Below, in pieces: positions 34,144 to 43,308 of a stretch of 64,000 nucleotides of DNA. The first letter of the stretch is position 1; each line of letters opens with the position of its first letter. The notes under the pieces were generated by a model, which saw only the letters and a list, made by a program, of their open reading frames with translations, was not told the DNA's origin and did not search any database. The translations under genes and the position numbers were made by a program. Where the stretch lies: NCBI GenBank assembly GCA_016209225.1, contig JACQWO010000051.1, positions 1 through 64,000 of the forward strand. The letters are read 5' to 3'. Source of the DNA: Desulfobacterales bacterium. Its GTDB lineage: Bacteria > Desulfobacterota > UBA8473.

Positions 34144-34889
34144 GGTTTCTTGGCTAAACAGAATAGGGAACTTCCCACCGGAAGATTAGAATAGTTGATA
34201 ATCCTGTTTTCAAATTGAGAAATGAAATAGAAAAAACCATTCAGCCAGAAAGGTAGAGGTTTCAAATCAGATTGAGCAGACTCATGTTTTCCCCACCGGT
34301 CGGTCAACCTTTTTGCATAGACAACTGGGAATAAAATCATATGGCGATAGCTACATTTGAGTATCTCAAAGCCTGACTTTTGTATTTTCTTACACAGCTT
34401 AATTCGGGTATAACGATCTCTTGTCCAGACCACTCGATCATGGTCACCTCTCAGGAATTCGAAAGCCGGCAAGTTTAAAACCAAGTGGCCTCCTCTCTTA
34501 GTAACCCTGCACATTTCTTTCAGTGATTTTTCGTCGTCGTTCACATTCATGTGATATAGGACATCCAAAGAAATAACTATATCCACCGACTCATTATCCA
34601 GAGGCATATGTTCTACTGAGGCTTGCAAAAAGTGCATATTTCCCCTATTTTGGCAATGAATTAAAGCTAAAGGAGACAAATCTGCACCGATAAGGGTACA
34701 AAGAGGGTATATCTTTTGCAAAGCATTGAGAACCCCACCTGTACCGCATCCAGCATCTAAAAGAATTATGGAAGTATTATCGCAAGGATGAATACGCCTC
34801 ATTGTATCAATAACCAATCTGTGCAGAGATTTATACCACCAATGAGAATTCTCAAGTTGAGCGATGGTTTTATATTCTTCAGGATTCAT
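34140..34889 (-). CDS. Class I SAM-dependent methyltransferase
   Basis: 249 residues. LLDAGCGTGGVLNAL near 43-57 is motif I, IGADLSPLAL the strand-2 region, and VDIVISLDVLYHMNVNDDEKSL with TKRGGHLVLNLPAFEFL the Methyltransf_11-type motif II/III. NSHWWYKSLHRLV near the N-terminus is common in methyltransferases of this subgroup. ATGA overlap with the downstream membrane gene; a 9-bp gap to the aminotransferase upstream. Possibly N-methylates the amino sugar made by that aminotransferase; this is inference from adjacency. Confidence 0.85.
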   Translation of the reverse strand: MNPEEYKTIAQLENSHWWYKSLHRLVIDTMRRIHPCDNTSIILLDAGCGTGGVLNALQKIYPLCTLIGADLSPLALIHCQNRGNMHFLQASVEHMPLDNESVDIVISLDVLYHMNVNDDEKSLKEMCRVTKRGGHLVLNLPAFEFLRGDHDRVVWTRDRYTRIKLCKKIQKSGFEILKCSYRHMILFPVVYAKRLTDRWGKHESAQSDLKPLPFWLNGFFYFISQFENRIINYSNLPVGSSLFCLAKKP

Positions 34890-34898
34890 AAATTATCT

Positions 34899-36005
34899 TT
34901 AATGGATCTCTTTTAATATTTCTTGGAGGGCAATAATAACAGTTCTTTGTTCATCATCAGTTAAAGAAGGATACATTGGTAAAGAAAAAATTTCTTTGGC
35001 GGTTGCTTCTGTATAGGGTAAATCTCCCGCTTTATAACCCAGAAATTGATAACCGGTCATAGTATGAATAGGCCATTGGTAACTTATATTGACAAGAATA
35101 TCTCTTGTTTGCAGTTCAGACATAATTTCATCCCTTCTTATATGACGGCACACATACAGGTAATAAACGTGTTCATTTCCCTGCATCGTTTTTGGTAAAG
35201 ATAGGCTGGTCGGTAAAAGCTGATCATATTGCCGGGCAAGAATTCTCCTCCGGCCAATGTACTCATCAAGGTGAGCTAGTTTGCGCAGAAGGATTTCAGC
35301 GTGAAGTTCATCAAGTCTTGAATTATGACCATGTTCTATCGAATAATAGGTTTTTTCCATACCATAAAAACGAAGCAGCTGCAGCTTTTTGTAAAGGCTT
35401 TCATCGTTTGTTATTACCATACCCCCATCTCCGTACCCCCCTAGAACCTTAGTAGGATAAAATGAAAAAGCTGCAAGGTCAGACATAGAACCTGCCTTTT
35501 CCCCATTAAAGGCTGCTCCGTGACTCTGGGCACAGTCTTCAACAACTCTCAATCCGTGCCTATTGGCTACCCTCCTCACATCGTCCATGTTGACACATTG
35601 ACCATAGAGATGAACCGGTAATATACATTTTGTTTTTTCTGTAATTGCTTTTTCCAGTATGGAGGTGTCCATGAGATATGTTTCCGGGGCTATGTCAACA
35701 AAACGAGGTATGGCGCCCGTGGAGACAATGGCAGAAATAGTTGGGACCGCTGTATTTGCTACCGTTATTACCTCATCTCCTGGACCTATCCCCAAAGCTT
35801 TCAGCCCCAGGAAGAGGGCGTCTGTGCCACTATTGACACCTACTCCAAATTTAACTCCACAATACCTTGCTAACTCTTCTTCGAATTTCCTTACACTCTC
35901 TCCAAGAATTAAGTACCCTGATTTTAATACCTTTTCAATTGCAGCATGAATTTCTTCTTTTTCTTCTTCATATTCTTTTAGATAATCCCAAACCTTTATT
36001 GTCAT
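34899..36005 (-). CDS. DegT/DnrJ/EryC1/StrS-type PLP sugar aminotransferase
   Basis: 368 residues. VNSGTDALFLGLKALGIGPG is the cofactor phosphate-binding region, VEDCAQSHGA contains the Asp/Gln contacts to the pyridine ring, and AFSFYPTKVLGGYGDGG carries the Schiff-base Lys K186. The overall sequence is closest to the dTDP-3-keto-6-deoxyhexose aminotransferases of the FdtB/QdtB type. The gene lies 3 bp after an oxidoreductase gene and in the same module as a 2,3-dehydratase and an FdtA-like isomerase, so its likely substrate is a 3-keto-6-deoxy or 2,6-dideoxy nucleotide sugar, with glutamate as amino donor. Confidence 0.9.
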   Translation of the reverse strand: MTIKVWDYLKEYEEEKEEIHAAIEKVLKSGYLILGESVRKFEEELARYCGVKFGVGVNSGTDALFLGLKALGIGPGDEVITVANTAVPTISAIVSTGAIPRFVDIAPETYLMDTSILEKAITEKTKCILPVHLYGQCVNMDDVRRVANRHGLRVVEDCAQSHGAAFNGEKAGSMSDLAAFSFYPTKVLGGYGDGGMVITNDESLYKKLQLLRFYGMEKTYYSIEHGHNSRLDELHAEILLRKLAHLDEYIGRRRILARQYDQLLPTSLSLPKTMQGNEHVYYLYVCRHIRRDEIMSELQTRDILVNISYQWPIHTMTGYQFLGYKAGDLPYTEATAKEIFSLPMYPSLTDDEQRTVIIALQEILKEIH

Positions 36006-36008
36006 ATT

Positions 36009-36968
36009 TTACCCTTCGAAAGCGACTAAACGCAATCTGTGCAATACTGATGCGTCCGATAGTAAATCTTCAACAAACTTTCTATAGTCCCCTGTTTGAA
36101 TGCCTTCTATTACTTTTTGTAAAAAAAGGGAAAAACTATCAGCCTTTGGTAGCCTGACAGTAGTCTTTTCATTGTGTTGTCTGATATGAACTTCATTTTC
36201 CATTTCCGGTGAAGTTGTGAAAATGCGGTCTATATCTATTGATACAGAGGGGGCTAAGATATTAAGGTTGTTACGATATTCTGTATTAAAGCCAAAATGG
36301 CCAACCATTGATCTGCCATCCGAGTAAGTTGCCAGCATACTAAAAGACGTGTCTATATTATCGTCCCCGCTTTTACTGCATACTCGGCAAAAGATTTCTT
36401 TTGGCTCCTCATTAAAAAATAGCCTGCCGTTTGCAACGGCATAGGGACCAAGATCCCAAAGAGCACCACCCCCTAATTCTCTTTTATATCTGAAATCGTT
36501 AGGATTCAAGGGGGGGAAAGAAAAGGTTGCGGTTAACCTAATTGGGATACTGTTTGCGTTTAAAAAGGCATTTTTAGCTACTTGAATTTGCGGATGATAG
36601 GCAAATACAGTTGCTTCTGCCAAGCATAGATTGTGCTTTTGTGATAAATCTACTAATCTTTTTGCATCATCAATGCAGGTAAAAGATGGCTTGTCAACAA
36701 TTACATGAAACCCTTTCTTAAGTGCCTTTTCTGCCCATTCTGCATGAGCACTGTTCACTATGGAAATGTAAACCAAATCTGCCTTGCTTTTAGACAGAGC
36801 CGTGTTATAGTCGTTGAAGATTTCACCTTTAAATCTGTTGGGTAAGGATATTTTTGAGGCAGATGTGTGTGAAGCAATATCTATATCAGTGATAAAAGAT
36901 ATTTCAGATAATGCGGGTAAAACACGTTTTTGGACTATTCTGGAATGTCCAATAAATAGTATATGCAT
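36009..36968 (-). CDS. Gfo/Idh/MocA-family NAD(P)-dependent oxidoreductase
   Basis: 319 residues. A Rossmann N-terminus (MHILFIGHSRIVQKRVLPAL) lacks the strict GxGxxG, but DLVYISIVNSAHAEWAEKAL and VIVDKPSF (K93 in the conserved [DE]KP) are family signatures, and GGGALWDLGPYAVANGRLFF holds the DxGxH-like region with His replaced (Pro-Tyr). In deoxysugar pathways such proteins (TylC1/KijD10 type) reduce the 3-keto group after a 2,3-dehydratase. The 2,3-dehydratase is encoded 33 bp upstream, so that role fits. Substrate carrier (dTDP or CDP) is not determined. Confidence 0.82.
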   Translation of the reverse strand: MHILFIGHSRIVQKRVLPALSEISFITDIDIASHTSASKISLPNRFKGEIFNDYNTALSKSKADLVYISIVNSAHAEWAEKALKKGFHVIVDKPSFTCIDDAKRLVDLSQKHNLCLAEATVFAYHPQIQVAKNAFLNANSIPIRLTATFSFPPLNPNDFRYKRELGGGALWDLGPYAVANGRLFFNEEPKEIFCRVCSKSGDDNIDTSFSMLATYSDGRSMVGHFGFNTEYRNNLNILAPSVSIDIDRIFTTSPEMENEVHIRQHNEKTTVRLPKADSFSLFLQKVIEGIQTGDYRKFVEDLLSDASVLHRLRLVAFEG

Positions 36969-37001
36969 TTTATGACTTCAACATACTGTTTCAATTGAAT
37001 T

Positions 37002-38459
37002 TCATAATAAACTTAAACAAGAAAGTAGACCTCTGGCTTCAATATTGAAAAAGTTGTATTTTGTAAATTTCATTATTTGGCCAAGGGTCATCCAGGTGTA
37101 ATTTTCAGGAATTTCCAATGAGTCCGACGTTTCTAGCTCAACCAGCATATATTTATTTTGAAAATGATAAAATCGTCCACCCTCCTCAGATTGGACAGCA
37201 GAATATTTTATCTGGCTGGATGAAACATTCATAAATATATCTAAAAAAGGCGGTCTGGTAGGCTGTTGGATTCTGTCTTCTGCTCCGGAGCATGACACAG
37301 TGGGAGCCATTTCAATGATATCAAAATTTCCAGGTTCCACTTTCGCCTGAACTAAAAAATGAAGTATACCATTTTTTTTTTGGGTAATAAAGCCTACGAT
37401 ACCATAAGAAGTGTGTTTCAATAAAGGTTGGGTCCAACTAGAAACTTCACGATTTCCTGCCTTTACTGAAACTGCAATTACAGAGAAAAACCGTTTTGTG
37501 TCATGAACAATTTCTCTTTCAGTACATGTCCAACCAGAAACATCCTTTAAAGGAATATGTTCAACCTTTAACTCATATCTTGTTTTTAATTCTGTGAACC
37601 AACTGATTATTTCATCTGAACTGTGGCAGGCATGTTTTATGTCAATCATTGAAATAAATAAATCCCTGGGGAATCCATTAAGCCTGTGGTTAAACAATTT
37701 TATTTGATCGTATTCTTTTGAAGACAAAGAGTCATAATAGCGTTCCAAATTTTCATCAATAAATGGAATACAGGATAAGACAGATCTAGCATCCATATTC
37801 ACAAAATTGTCAACAGTTAAAAGCTCTTTAATCTGACCTAATGTTAACCAGCAAAAGTTATCATGCAGTTGGATATCTTTATTTACTTCTACAATCATGT
37901 TGCGGTTTCTTTTTCGAAGAAAGCGGGAGCCCTGTTCAGATTGTAACTGGTCGATCAAAAATTTTGATTTTGTTCTATCAAGAAAATATTCAAGATAAAT
38001 TGGTTCTTTGCCTTTATGTACCTGGGTGTAGTTACTTTTAGTGGCTTGAAGGGTAGGAGATAGCTGGACAATATTTACATTACCCGGTTCCATCTTTGCC
38101 TGCATGAGAAAATATCTGACGCCGTCAAACTTTGTAGTTATGATGCCGAGAATCCCAATTTCAGGTTGATTGATAATTGGTTGATCCCATTTTTTAACAT
38201 GTCCAAAATTTGTACACACCCTGATTCCCTCAACTTTGAAAAATTTTCCGGAAGTGTGAACAAGATTTTGCGATTGACTTTCAAAATACCAATTGTCAAA
38301 CTCATTGAAAGATATCTGTTCTACTGAGAACCGATGCGATGTTCTTCTGGAGCTAAACCAGGACGTAAATTTATCCATGCTCTGGAATCGATTTTCTTTT
38401 GTTAAAGCAGAAAGCAGAAAACTGGATTCTTTAGAATTTAGATTCCTCATCATATCCAT
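37002..38459 (-). CDS. NDP-hexose 2,3-dehydratase
   Basis: 485 residues built of two similar halves (about 20-235 and 255-480). Each contains a version of the same segment: FLMQAKMEPGNVNIVQLSPT in the first and FLVQAKVEPGNFDIIEMAPT in the second. This duplication and length are diagnostic of the EvaA/TylX3 family, which removes the C2 hydroxyl of a 4-keto-6-deoxy nucleotide sugar to give a 3,4-diketo-2,6-dideoxy product. AAGGG precedes the ATG by ~10 nt. No dTDP-glucose pathway (rmlA/rmlB) is in the window, so the substrate may come from elsewhere or be CDP-linked. Confidence 0.92.
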   Translation of the reverse strand: MDMMRNLNSKESSFLLSALTKENRFQSMDKFTSWFSSRRTSHRFSVEQISFNEFDNWYFESQSQNLVHTSGKFFKVEGIRVCTNFGHVKKWDQPIINQPEIGILGIITTKFDGVRYFLMQAKMEPGNVNIVQLSPTLQATKSNYTQVHKGKEPIYLEYFLDRTKSKFLIDQLQSEQGSRFLRKRNRNMIVEVNKDIQLHDNFCWLTLGQIKELLTVDNFVNMDARSVLSCIPFIDENLERYYDSLSSKEYDQIKLFNHRLNGFPRDLFISMIDIKHACHSSDEIISWFTELKTRYELKVEHIPLKDVSGWTCTEREIVHDTKRFFSVIAVSVKAGNREVSSWTQPLLKHTSYGIVGFITQKKNGILHFLVQAKVEPGNFDIIEMAPTVSCSGAEDRIQQPTRPPFLDIFMNVSSSQIKYSAVQSEEGGRFYHFQNKYMLVELETSDSLEIPENYTWMTLGQIMKFTKYNFFNIEARGLLSCLSLL

Positions 38460-38514
38460 TTTATGTTTCCCTTTGATTTTTTAACGTCTATTATTGAAAT
38501 TATTTATGAATGTT

Positions 38515-38667
38515 GATGGCTTCGTAAAAAGTCCATCTGCTGCGTTGCGCTGCATCCTTCGTCATTGAGGCGTACCCCTAAGTATGCCTCACTCCTCAGA
38601 ATTTGCGCGCCTTGCATCTGGAGCTTTTTACTTTGCCATCCCAATTTTGACTTTTTACGAGTCCATC
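38515..38667. repeat. MITE-like palindromic repeat with GTAAAAAG arms (153 bp)
   Basis: Both ends carry a 19-bp terminal inverted repeat, GATGGCTTCGTAAAAAGTC (38515-38533) against the complement of 38649-38667, with 17 of 19 matching. A second, inner arm complement (GATGGCAAAGTAAAAAGC) lies at 38623-38640. The interior 38534-38622 is also largely self-complementary (CTGCATCC...GGATGCAG-like pairs around GAGGCGTACCCC and TATGCCTC). No ORF lies in it. It fills most of the 252-bp gap between the 2,3-dehydratase and ketoisomerase genes. Non-autonomous mobile repeat is the best reading; the transcript could fold into a long hairpin. Confidence 0.75.
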
Positions 38668-38711
38668 AGTGTTATTTGAATAAATTATCCGCTTTAAAAT
38701 GTTACATAGAG

Positions 38712-39122
38712 TTATGATTGTTTCCCCACAATTTTTATGTAATCTTCCCACTTTCTGATTGATTTTGAAATATCATAGTGTGTATTAGTCAGTACCAGAC
38801 AAACTGCGTCTTCAGAGAAGTCATAGAGTTTGATAAAAATCATCCTGGGGATATAGAGACTACGTGTGGCATTATCCATTTCGTATGTTTTTGATGTTAC
38901 TCCGTCAGCCACATCTATTTTAAATGTTCCAGAAGGGGCAATGACAACCTGATCTGTATCAATATGAGCATGCCCACCTCTCGCTGAGGCAATATGATGC
39001 ATATAAAAAATGCGCTTTATAGTAAAGGGAATATCTATTCCACTTTCTATAGATGTTAATATACCTCGAGAATCCATCTTAGAAGGTAAATCAATCCATC
39101 TGACATTTCTCAGCAGGTCCAT
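38712..39122 (-). CDS. Sugar 3,4-ketoisomerase, FdtA/QdtA-like cupin
   Basis: 136 residues from the ATG at 39122. The frame is open to 39200, but the extra residues overlap the upstream glycosyltransferase by 62 bp and are not family-like; neither start has a strong ribosome binding site. DSRGILTSIESGIDIPFTIKR, RGGHAH (metal/base His residues), VIAPSGTFKIDVADG and SLYIPRMIFIKLYDFSEDAV are the signature sequence of the FdtA/QdtA/WxcM cupin group. Such enzymes shift a keto group between C4 and C3 of a 4-keto-6-deoxyhexose nucleotide, giving the substrate of a DegT aminotransferase, which is encoded downstream. Good internal consistency. Confidence 0.82.
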   Translation of the reverse strand: MDLLRNVRWIDLPSKMDSRGILTSIESGIDIPFTIKRIFYMHHIASARGGHAHIDTDQVVIAPSGTFKIDVADGVTSKTYEMDNATRSLYIPRMIFIKLYDFSEDAVCLVLTNTHYDISKSIRKWEDYIKIVGKQS

Positions 39123-39138
39123 GACAATTTTTTTAACG

Positions 39139-39918
39139 TTATTGTGAGATGTTATCCCGAGAGATTCCCCTGTTGGTAGGGTTTTCTTCATTATAGGCAA
39201 TATTTATAGGTATATCCCGTTGGATCACAAGTTCGTACCAGAGTCGCAGTATGTTAAAAGCAGTCTTAAATAAACGTCTGAAATTGAAGAATTGCGATTT
39301 ACCATGTATTCGATGATAATGATGAACAGGGAATTCAACAAAACGATAGCCGGCCAGTTCCAGCTTTTTAACCAGTTCCAGGCAGATAACGCCACTGTTG
39401 TGGTGAAGGCTTATATGATTAAAGACGTGACTACGAATCAGTCGGAAGTCGCAATCTACATCACGAATGTGGAAATTAAACAAAAGACGCATAAGTCGAA
39501 GGTAAATAATACCGATGATAACCCGGTGAAGAGGGTCACCACGATTTATTTTGTATCCATTAACAATATCTACACCGTCCTGCATAATATTGAAGAGTTT
39601 GCGAAGCTCGTAAACATCATATTGCCCATCACCGTCGGTGTAGAAAATCAACTCCTTGGTGGAATTAAAAAAACCGGAACGCAAAGCTGCTCCATAGCCC
39701 TGATTTGTCTTGTGAAAAACCAAGCGCAGCCTTGGATATTTGTTTTGTAGCTCCAGCAATAAGTCTCGACTATTATCCGTACTTCCATCATCTACGACAA
39801 TAATTTCATAATCGTTAGTTAACCCCTGAGCTACAGCATCGGCTGCGACCACGAGACTTCCGATAGTTCCAGAATCATTGAAGCACGGAAAGAATATTGA
39901 TAAGCTAGGTTTGGGCAT
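39139..39918 (-). CDS. GT2 glycosyltransferase, polyprenyl-phosphate sugar synthase type
   Basis: 259 residues. SLSIFFPCFNDSGTIGSLVV, IIVVDDGSTDNSRD (nucleotide/Mg-binding Asp pair), GYGAALRSGF and FYTDGDGQYDVYEL (DXD-like) are characteristic of DPM1/bactoprenol glucosyltransferase-like GT2 enzymes. VDCDFRLIRSHVFN is the conserved C-terminal motif. It should make a polyprenyl-phosphate sugar for a GT-C enzyme. A GT-C-like membrane protein gene precedes it with a 14-bp overlap, a typical pairing. Confidence 0.87.
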   Translation of the reverse strand: MPKPSLSIFFPCFNDSGTIGSLVVAADAVAQGLTNDYEIIVVDDGSTDNSRDLLLELQNKYPRLRLVFHKTNQGYGAALRSGFFNSTKELIFYTDGDGQYDVYELRKLFNIMQDGVDIVNGYKINRGDPLHRVIIGIIYLRLMRLLFNFHIRDVDCDFRLIRSHVFNHISLHHNSGVICLELVKKLELAGYRFVEFPVHHYHRIHGKSQFFNFRRLFKTAFNILRLWYELVIQRDIPINIAYNEENPTNRGISRDNISQ

Positions 39919-41665
39919 TTTTCCTCCGATGGTCGCTTTTGAATTTATAAATCATATAATTCTCATCACTATAGACCTTATAAATAGATTGAGCCAATTG
40001 AGATTGGTAAAGCAGATTCTCTTCTAAATTCCCTTCAATGAATAGGTAATCAACCTTGTATTTATGAATTAAAGATATAGGGTCTTTTAATTGAAGCTTG
40101 GCATATTGTTTTTTTAGACTTTCTATATAGTTCTGATTCTTCATACGATTTCCTCCATAAAATGCGTGGACTTGCATACCCTTAAATAGCCCTCCATCCA
40201 ACATTTTAAAAAATTCCTCGGCTTTATCTTCAGCAACACCAAAGAAACTTAATGCAAAAAGATATCTTTCCTCAATTTCTCTATCAGATAACAATGAGGT
40301 GATAAAGAAGGGATCTGAGATGTAAACATATTTTTCAGTGTGCGTTGTTATTAATTGAGAATTAGCCAAATGAGGAGGATAGGTTAGAATCACAGCATCT
40401 TTAGATGTGTTTTTCTCTATCCATCTGAGAGGTGCAGCCATAGTCTGTACTTTTCTATTACTTTCAATATTGATCTTGTAATAATTATTTTGCTGGATAA
40501 AACCCAGAAACAGTATCACTAGACACAATAGAGAAAAGATAATTTTTTTCCCAGCTCTCTCTGTTCCAGGTGGATAGTTTTTTGTCCATTTGCTTAAAAA
40601 ACCATGGAAAAGGACAAAGATGGCCATGACCAAGAATATCTTGTTAGTATAACTTTGCCAATGATATGGCTCAATGGTTTTGCCTGTTATAATTTGTTGG
40701 TTAAGACACCCAATGCCGCCTATAGCGAATGATACCAAGAACCAAAATTTTTCATCTCTCTTGATAACTCCCAGATATCCACCCGAAATTATCAACAGAA
40801 TGGCAAATATTTCTGTCAGCGGGATTATAGGAGCCCTTGTGTATATCCCGCCTAACCTCTTGAAAAGTTCAAGATAGTTTGGATGGCTGCTTAATTCCAA
40901 GGCGGTAAACCAATACGGTAACGAAATGATAAGAGAAATTGCATATACCAGTACAATATCCTTCCATTTTTCTTTCTTATTTCCCAAAATCCATTGTATT
41001 AGAAGGAAAACAAACATTCCAGCATAGATAAAGGTCCAATAAAAAACACTGACATAGAACAACATGCCAACTGTCATTCCTGCCAAAATAGCCCAATGTT
41101 TCTTATTAGTTAGAAACATTTTAAGGATAAACCACAAAGACAATAAAAAGGGGATGAAATGAAACTGGGGGCTTATTGGCCTGGTGAAGAAAAGGGGACG
41201 GGTGTTAAATGACTTAAGGATAGTACTTAAATTAGGACTTAGCCAGTAATACCCTACCATAATCATTAAGGCAATTATTACACCCATTCTGAAAGATCCC
41301 GAAAGCCTCTCTGCCAATTTAAAAAACAGAATGAATAAGATTGTGGGTAAAACAAAAGTACACCAAATGTCCAATTCCCCGACTGATAGGCCAAAATTTT
41401 TTCCTAAGTTTCCAAAGATAAACTCAGACAAACCAGGTTGAATAATAGGGTCATTTCTGTGTTCGTATATACCAGGATTGGCCAACCTCCAATCACCCTT
41501 GTAGATTCCTGCTATTCGGCTTAGATAGGTGGGTTCATCGCCCGCTCCTAAAAAACCTATTCCTTTAAAACCTGGTCCTAAATCATGCAAGAACTTGATA
41601 TCAGGATACACATGCAGAAATCCAACTGCAACGGCAATCAACATAAGGACAATTACGCGAAACAT
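39905..41665 (-). CDS. Large polytopic membrane protein, probable GT-C glycosyltransferase
   Basis: About 586 residues, with ~11-12 hydrophobic segments and a C-terminal soluble region of ~200 residues. An early periplasmic loop with GAGDEPTYLSRIAGIYKGDW holds the D-E pair used as the catalytic acid in GT-C enzymes. I prefer the ATG at 41665, which opens directly into the first membrane helix (FRVIVLMLIAVAVGFLH); a TTG at 41689 would add 8 polar residues and has no ribosome binding site. The overlapping downstream GT2 gene likely supplies the lipid-linked donor. Acceptor unknown. Confidence 0.6.
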   Translation of the reverse strand: MFRVIVLMLIAVAVGFLHVYPDIKFLHDLGPGFKGIGFLGAGDEPTYLSRIAGIYKGDWRLANPGIYEHRNDPIIQPGLSEFIFGNLGKNFGLSVGELDIWCTFVLPTILFILFFKLAERLSGSFRMGVIIALMIMVGYYWLSPNLSTILKSFNTRPLFFTRPISPQFHFIPFLLSLWFILKMFLTNKKHWAILAGMTVGMLFYVSVFYWTFIYAGMFVFLLIQWILGNKKEKWKDIVLVYAISLIISLPYWFTALELSSHPNYLELFKRLGGIYTRAPIIPLTEIFAILLIISGGYLGVIKRDEKFWFLVSFAIGGIGCLNQQIITGKTIEPYHWQSYTNKIFLVMAIFVLFHGFLSKWTKNYPPGTERAGKKIIFSLLCLVILFLGFIQQNNYYKINIESNRKVQTMAAPLRWIEKNTSKDAVILTYPPHLANSQLITTHTEKYVYISDPFFITSLLSDREIEERYLFALSFFGVAEDKAEEFFKMLDGGLFKGMQVHAFYGGNRMKNQNYIESLKKQYAKLQLKDPISLIHKYKVDYLFIEGNLEENLLYQSQLAQSIYKVYSDENYMIYKFKSDHRRKNAQT

Positions 41666-41744
41666 CTTCTGATTATTCACATTTACCAAATTGTTAGTTA
41701 TACTTGTTTGTGTATAATGTTTCAGTCTTATTTAGGCATCCTTT

Positions 41745-43307
41745 TTAGTCTCTTTTTACATAAAGAGATATGAAGATAACATCCTGGAAATTTTTTTCCT
41801 CTTCCTTCTTATAACCTTGCTGCATGGCTAATACTTCGAATTGCTTTACCAGTGATTCATATCTAATAGAATTATAGGCAGTTCTTGTAAACCACAAATA
41901 AAAGCTTTTTTCTAAACACAATGTTTTAAATATTTTTATCAATTGATCGGATGAACCAATTGATAAGGGATTTTTGAGGGAACTTTTTCCACGTTGAGAA
42001 GAGAACTGAATCAATATATCCTGTACCGGACTGGGAATACTAATAACTATTTCAGCCTTTCTGTCTTCGATAAGATACCTTACAACTTTTTCGCAGGGGT
42101 AGGGATTAAAACTCCATACACGGGTTGTCAGGAATAAAAAAAAACATCCGACTAATGTTATGAGTCCATAACGTAGCAATTTGGGAGAGAAAGAAAGCAG
42201 TGCACCTGCTATCAGAATGCCGGATAATATCGAGCTTTGAACAAAATAGCGGGGGTTAATTGCCAGCTTGCCCATACCTGCGATACCTAGATCACCAAGG
42301 ATGGAGAGTAAAAGGATACAGATGAGAGGTACAAAAATTAAACAAGATAACAGGAATGTAGCATTGTTTAGCCTTTCTTTTCTACGAAGGAACTGATACC
42401 CCTTGATTAATAAACAAATGCCAATGGCAATAGCAACTCCGAAAACAATCAGAAAGGCAGTAAAGGGTAAATGGCTTGAATATCTGAGGCTAGTGGTAAC
42501 GTCATCCAAATAAAAATTACTGAGAAAGGTTTTTAATATGGCTCCAAGGTGAATTTTCCCCCAGTAGAAACCTATCCCGCTGTCATGAAGTAGCTGAACT
42601 TTACTGGTGATGTTGCCCCTCAGATGAGTCATCTGTTCTTGTTGAACAAAAAACCAGGGAAGATATCCGAGCCCCACCAGTATATGCCCGATTAACCATT
42701 TTAAAATGAATGGTCGTTGAACCTTCAATAAGCTTATTCCACAGATAAAAACACTCAGTATAATAAATATTGAATAATAGAAAGTATACAAACTCAGCAG
42801 CGCTAACAGTAGGTATAGTAAAATATTCGATAGAGATGCCGAATGTTTTTCTTTGGATTCTTCCATAATGTTTACAAAAACTAAAACGGATAAAAGGCTG
42901 AAAATAAGAGCCAGGACGTATGGTCGTGAATATTGTGATACGAAAACCAACTGTGGAGATATGACGGAAAAGGCATAGGATATAAGGGCTACTCGACTCC
43001 CAAATATTCTGGAAGCCAAATAGTACAAAAGAACACAGGCTAAACTGCCGCATAAAACAGAGAATAAACGTAGCCAGACGATATTGCTTGAGATCTGTCC
43101 CCAAAGATGAATAAGGAAATAAAAAAGCGGAGGGTGTGCATCAAAAAATCTATCAGCAATAATCTGCCCCCAAGCTCCGTTTACAGCCTTTAGTGAGAAG
43201 CTTTCATCCGACATAGGCGGTTTGGCTATCCCGGGCAATCTGAAGCCTAGTGCTATGACTGTCAGAAGGAAATACAAAGGGAAGGGTTTATGGAATAGTT
43301 TTAACAT
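41745..43307 (-). CDS. GT39-type (ArnT/PMT-like) glycosyltransferase, membrane
   Basis: 520 residues from the ATG at 43307; the frame extends to 43406 but would overlap the upstream gene by 98 bp. About 11 membrane spans. PPMSDESFSLKAV contains the catalytic Asp-Glu pair in the first periplasmic loop, followed by FFDAHPPLFYFLIHLWG, the DxHPPLYY-type motif of GT39/ArnT enzymes. The C-terminal ~130 residues are periplasmic. Donors are polyprenyl-phosphate sugars, probably from the GT2 gene immediately 5', whose stop TAA is followed by T then this ATG. Confidence 0.85.
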   Translation of the reverse strand: MLKLFHKPFPLYFLLTVIALGFRLPGIAKPPMSDESFSLKAVNGAWGQIIADRFFDAHPPLFYFLIHLWGQISSNIVWLRLFSVLCGSLACVLLYYLASRIFGSRVALISYAFSVISPQLVFVSQYSRPYVLALIFSLLSVLVFVNIMEESKEKHSASLSNILLYLLLALLSLYTFYYSIFIILSVFICGISLLKVQRPFILKWLIGHILVGLGYLPWFFVQQEQMTHLRGNITSKVQLLHDSGIGFYWGKIHLGAILKTFLSNFYLDDVTTSLRYSSHLPFTAFLIVFGVAIAIGICLLIKGYQFLRRKERLNNATFLLSCLIFVPLICILLLSILGDLGIAGMGKLAINPRYFVQSSILSGILIAGALLSFSPKLLRYGLITLVGCFFLFLTTRVWSFNPYPCEKVVRYLIEDRKAEIVISIPSPVQDILIQFSSQRGKSSLKNPLSIGSSDQLIKIFKTLCLEKSFYLWFTRTAYNSIRYESLVKQFEVLAMQQGYKKEEEKNFQDVIFISLYVKRD

Positions 43308-43308
43308 A

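Noticed and set aside
39292..39750. 152-residue plus-strand ORF
   Set aside because: Antisense to the GT2 gene at 39139-39918; composition follows the complement of that gene.
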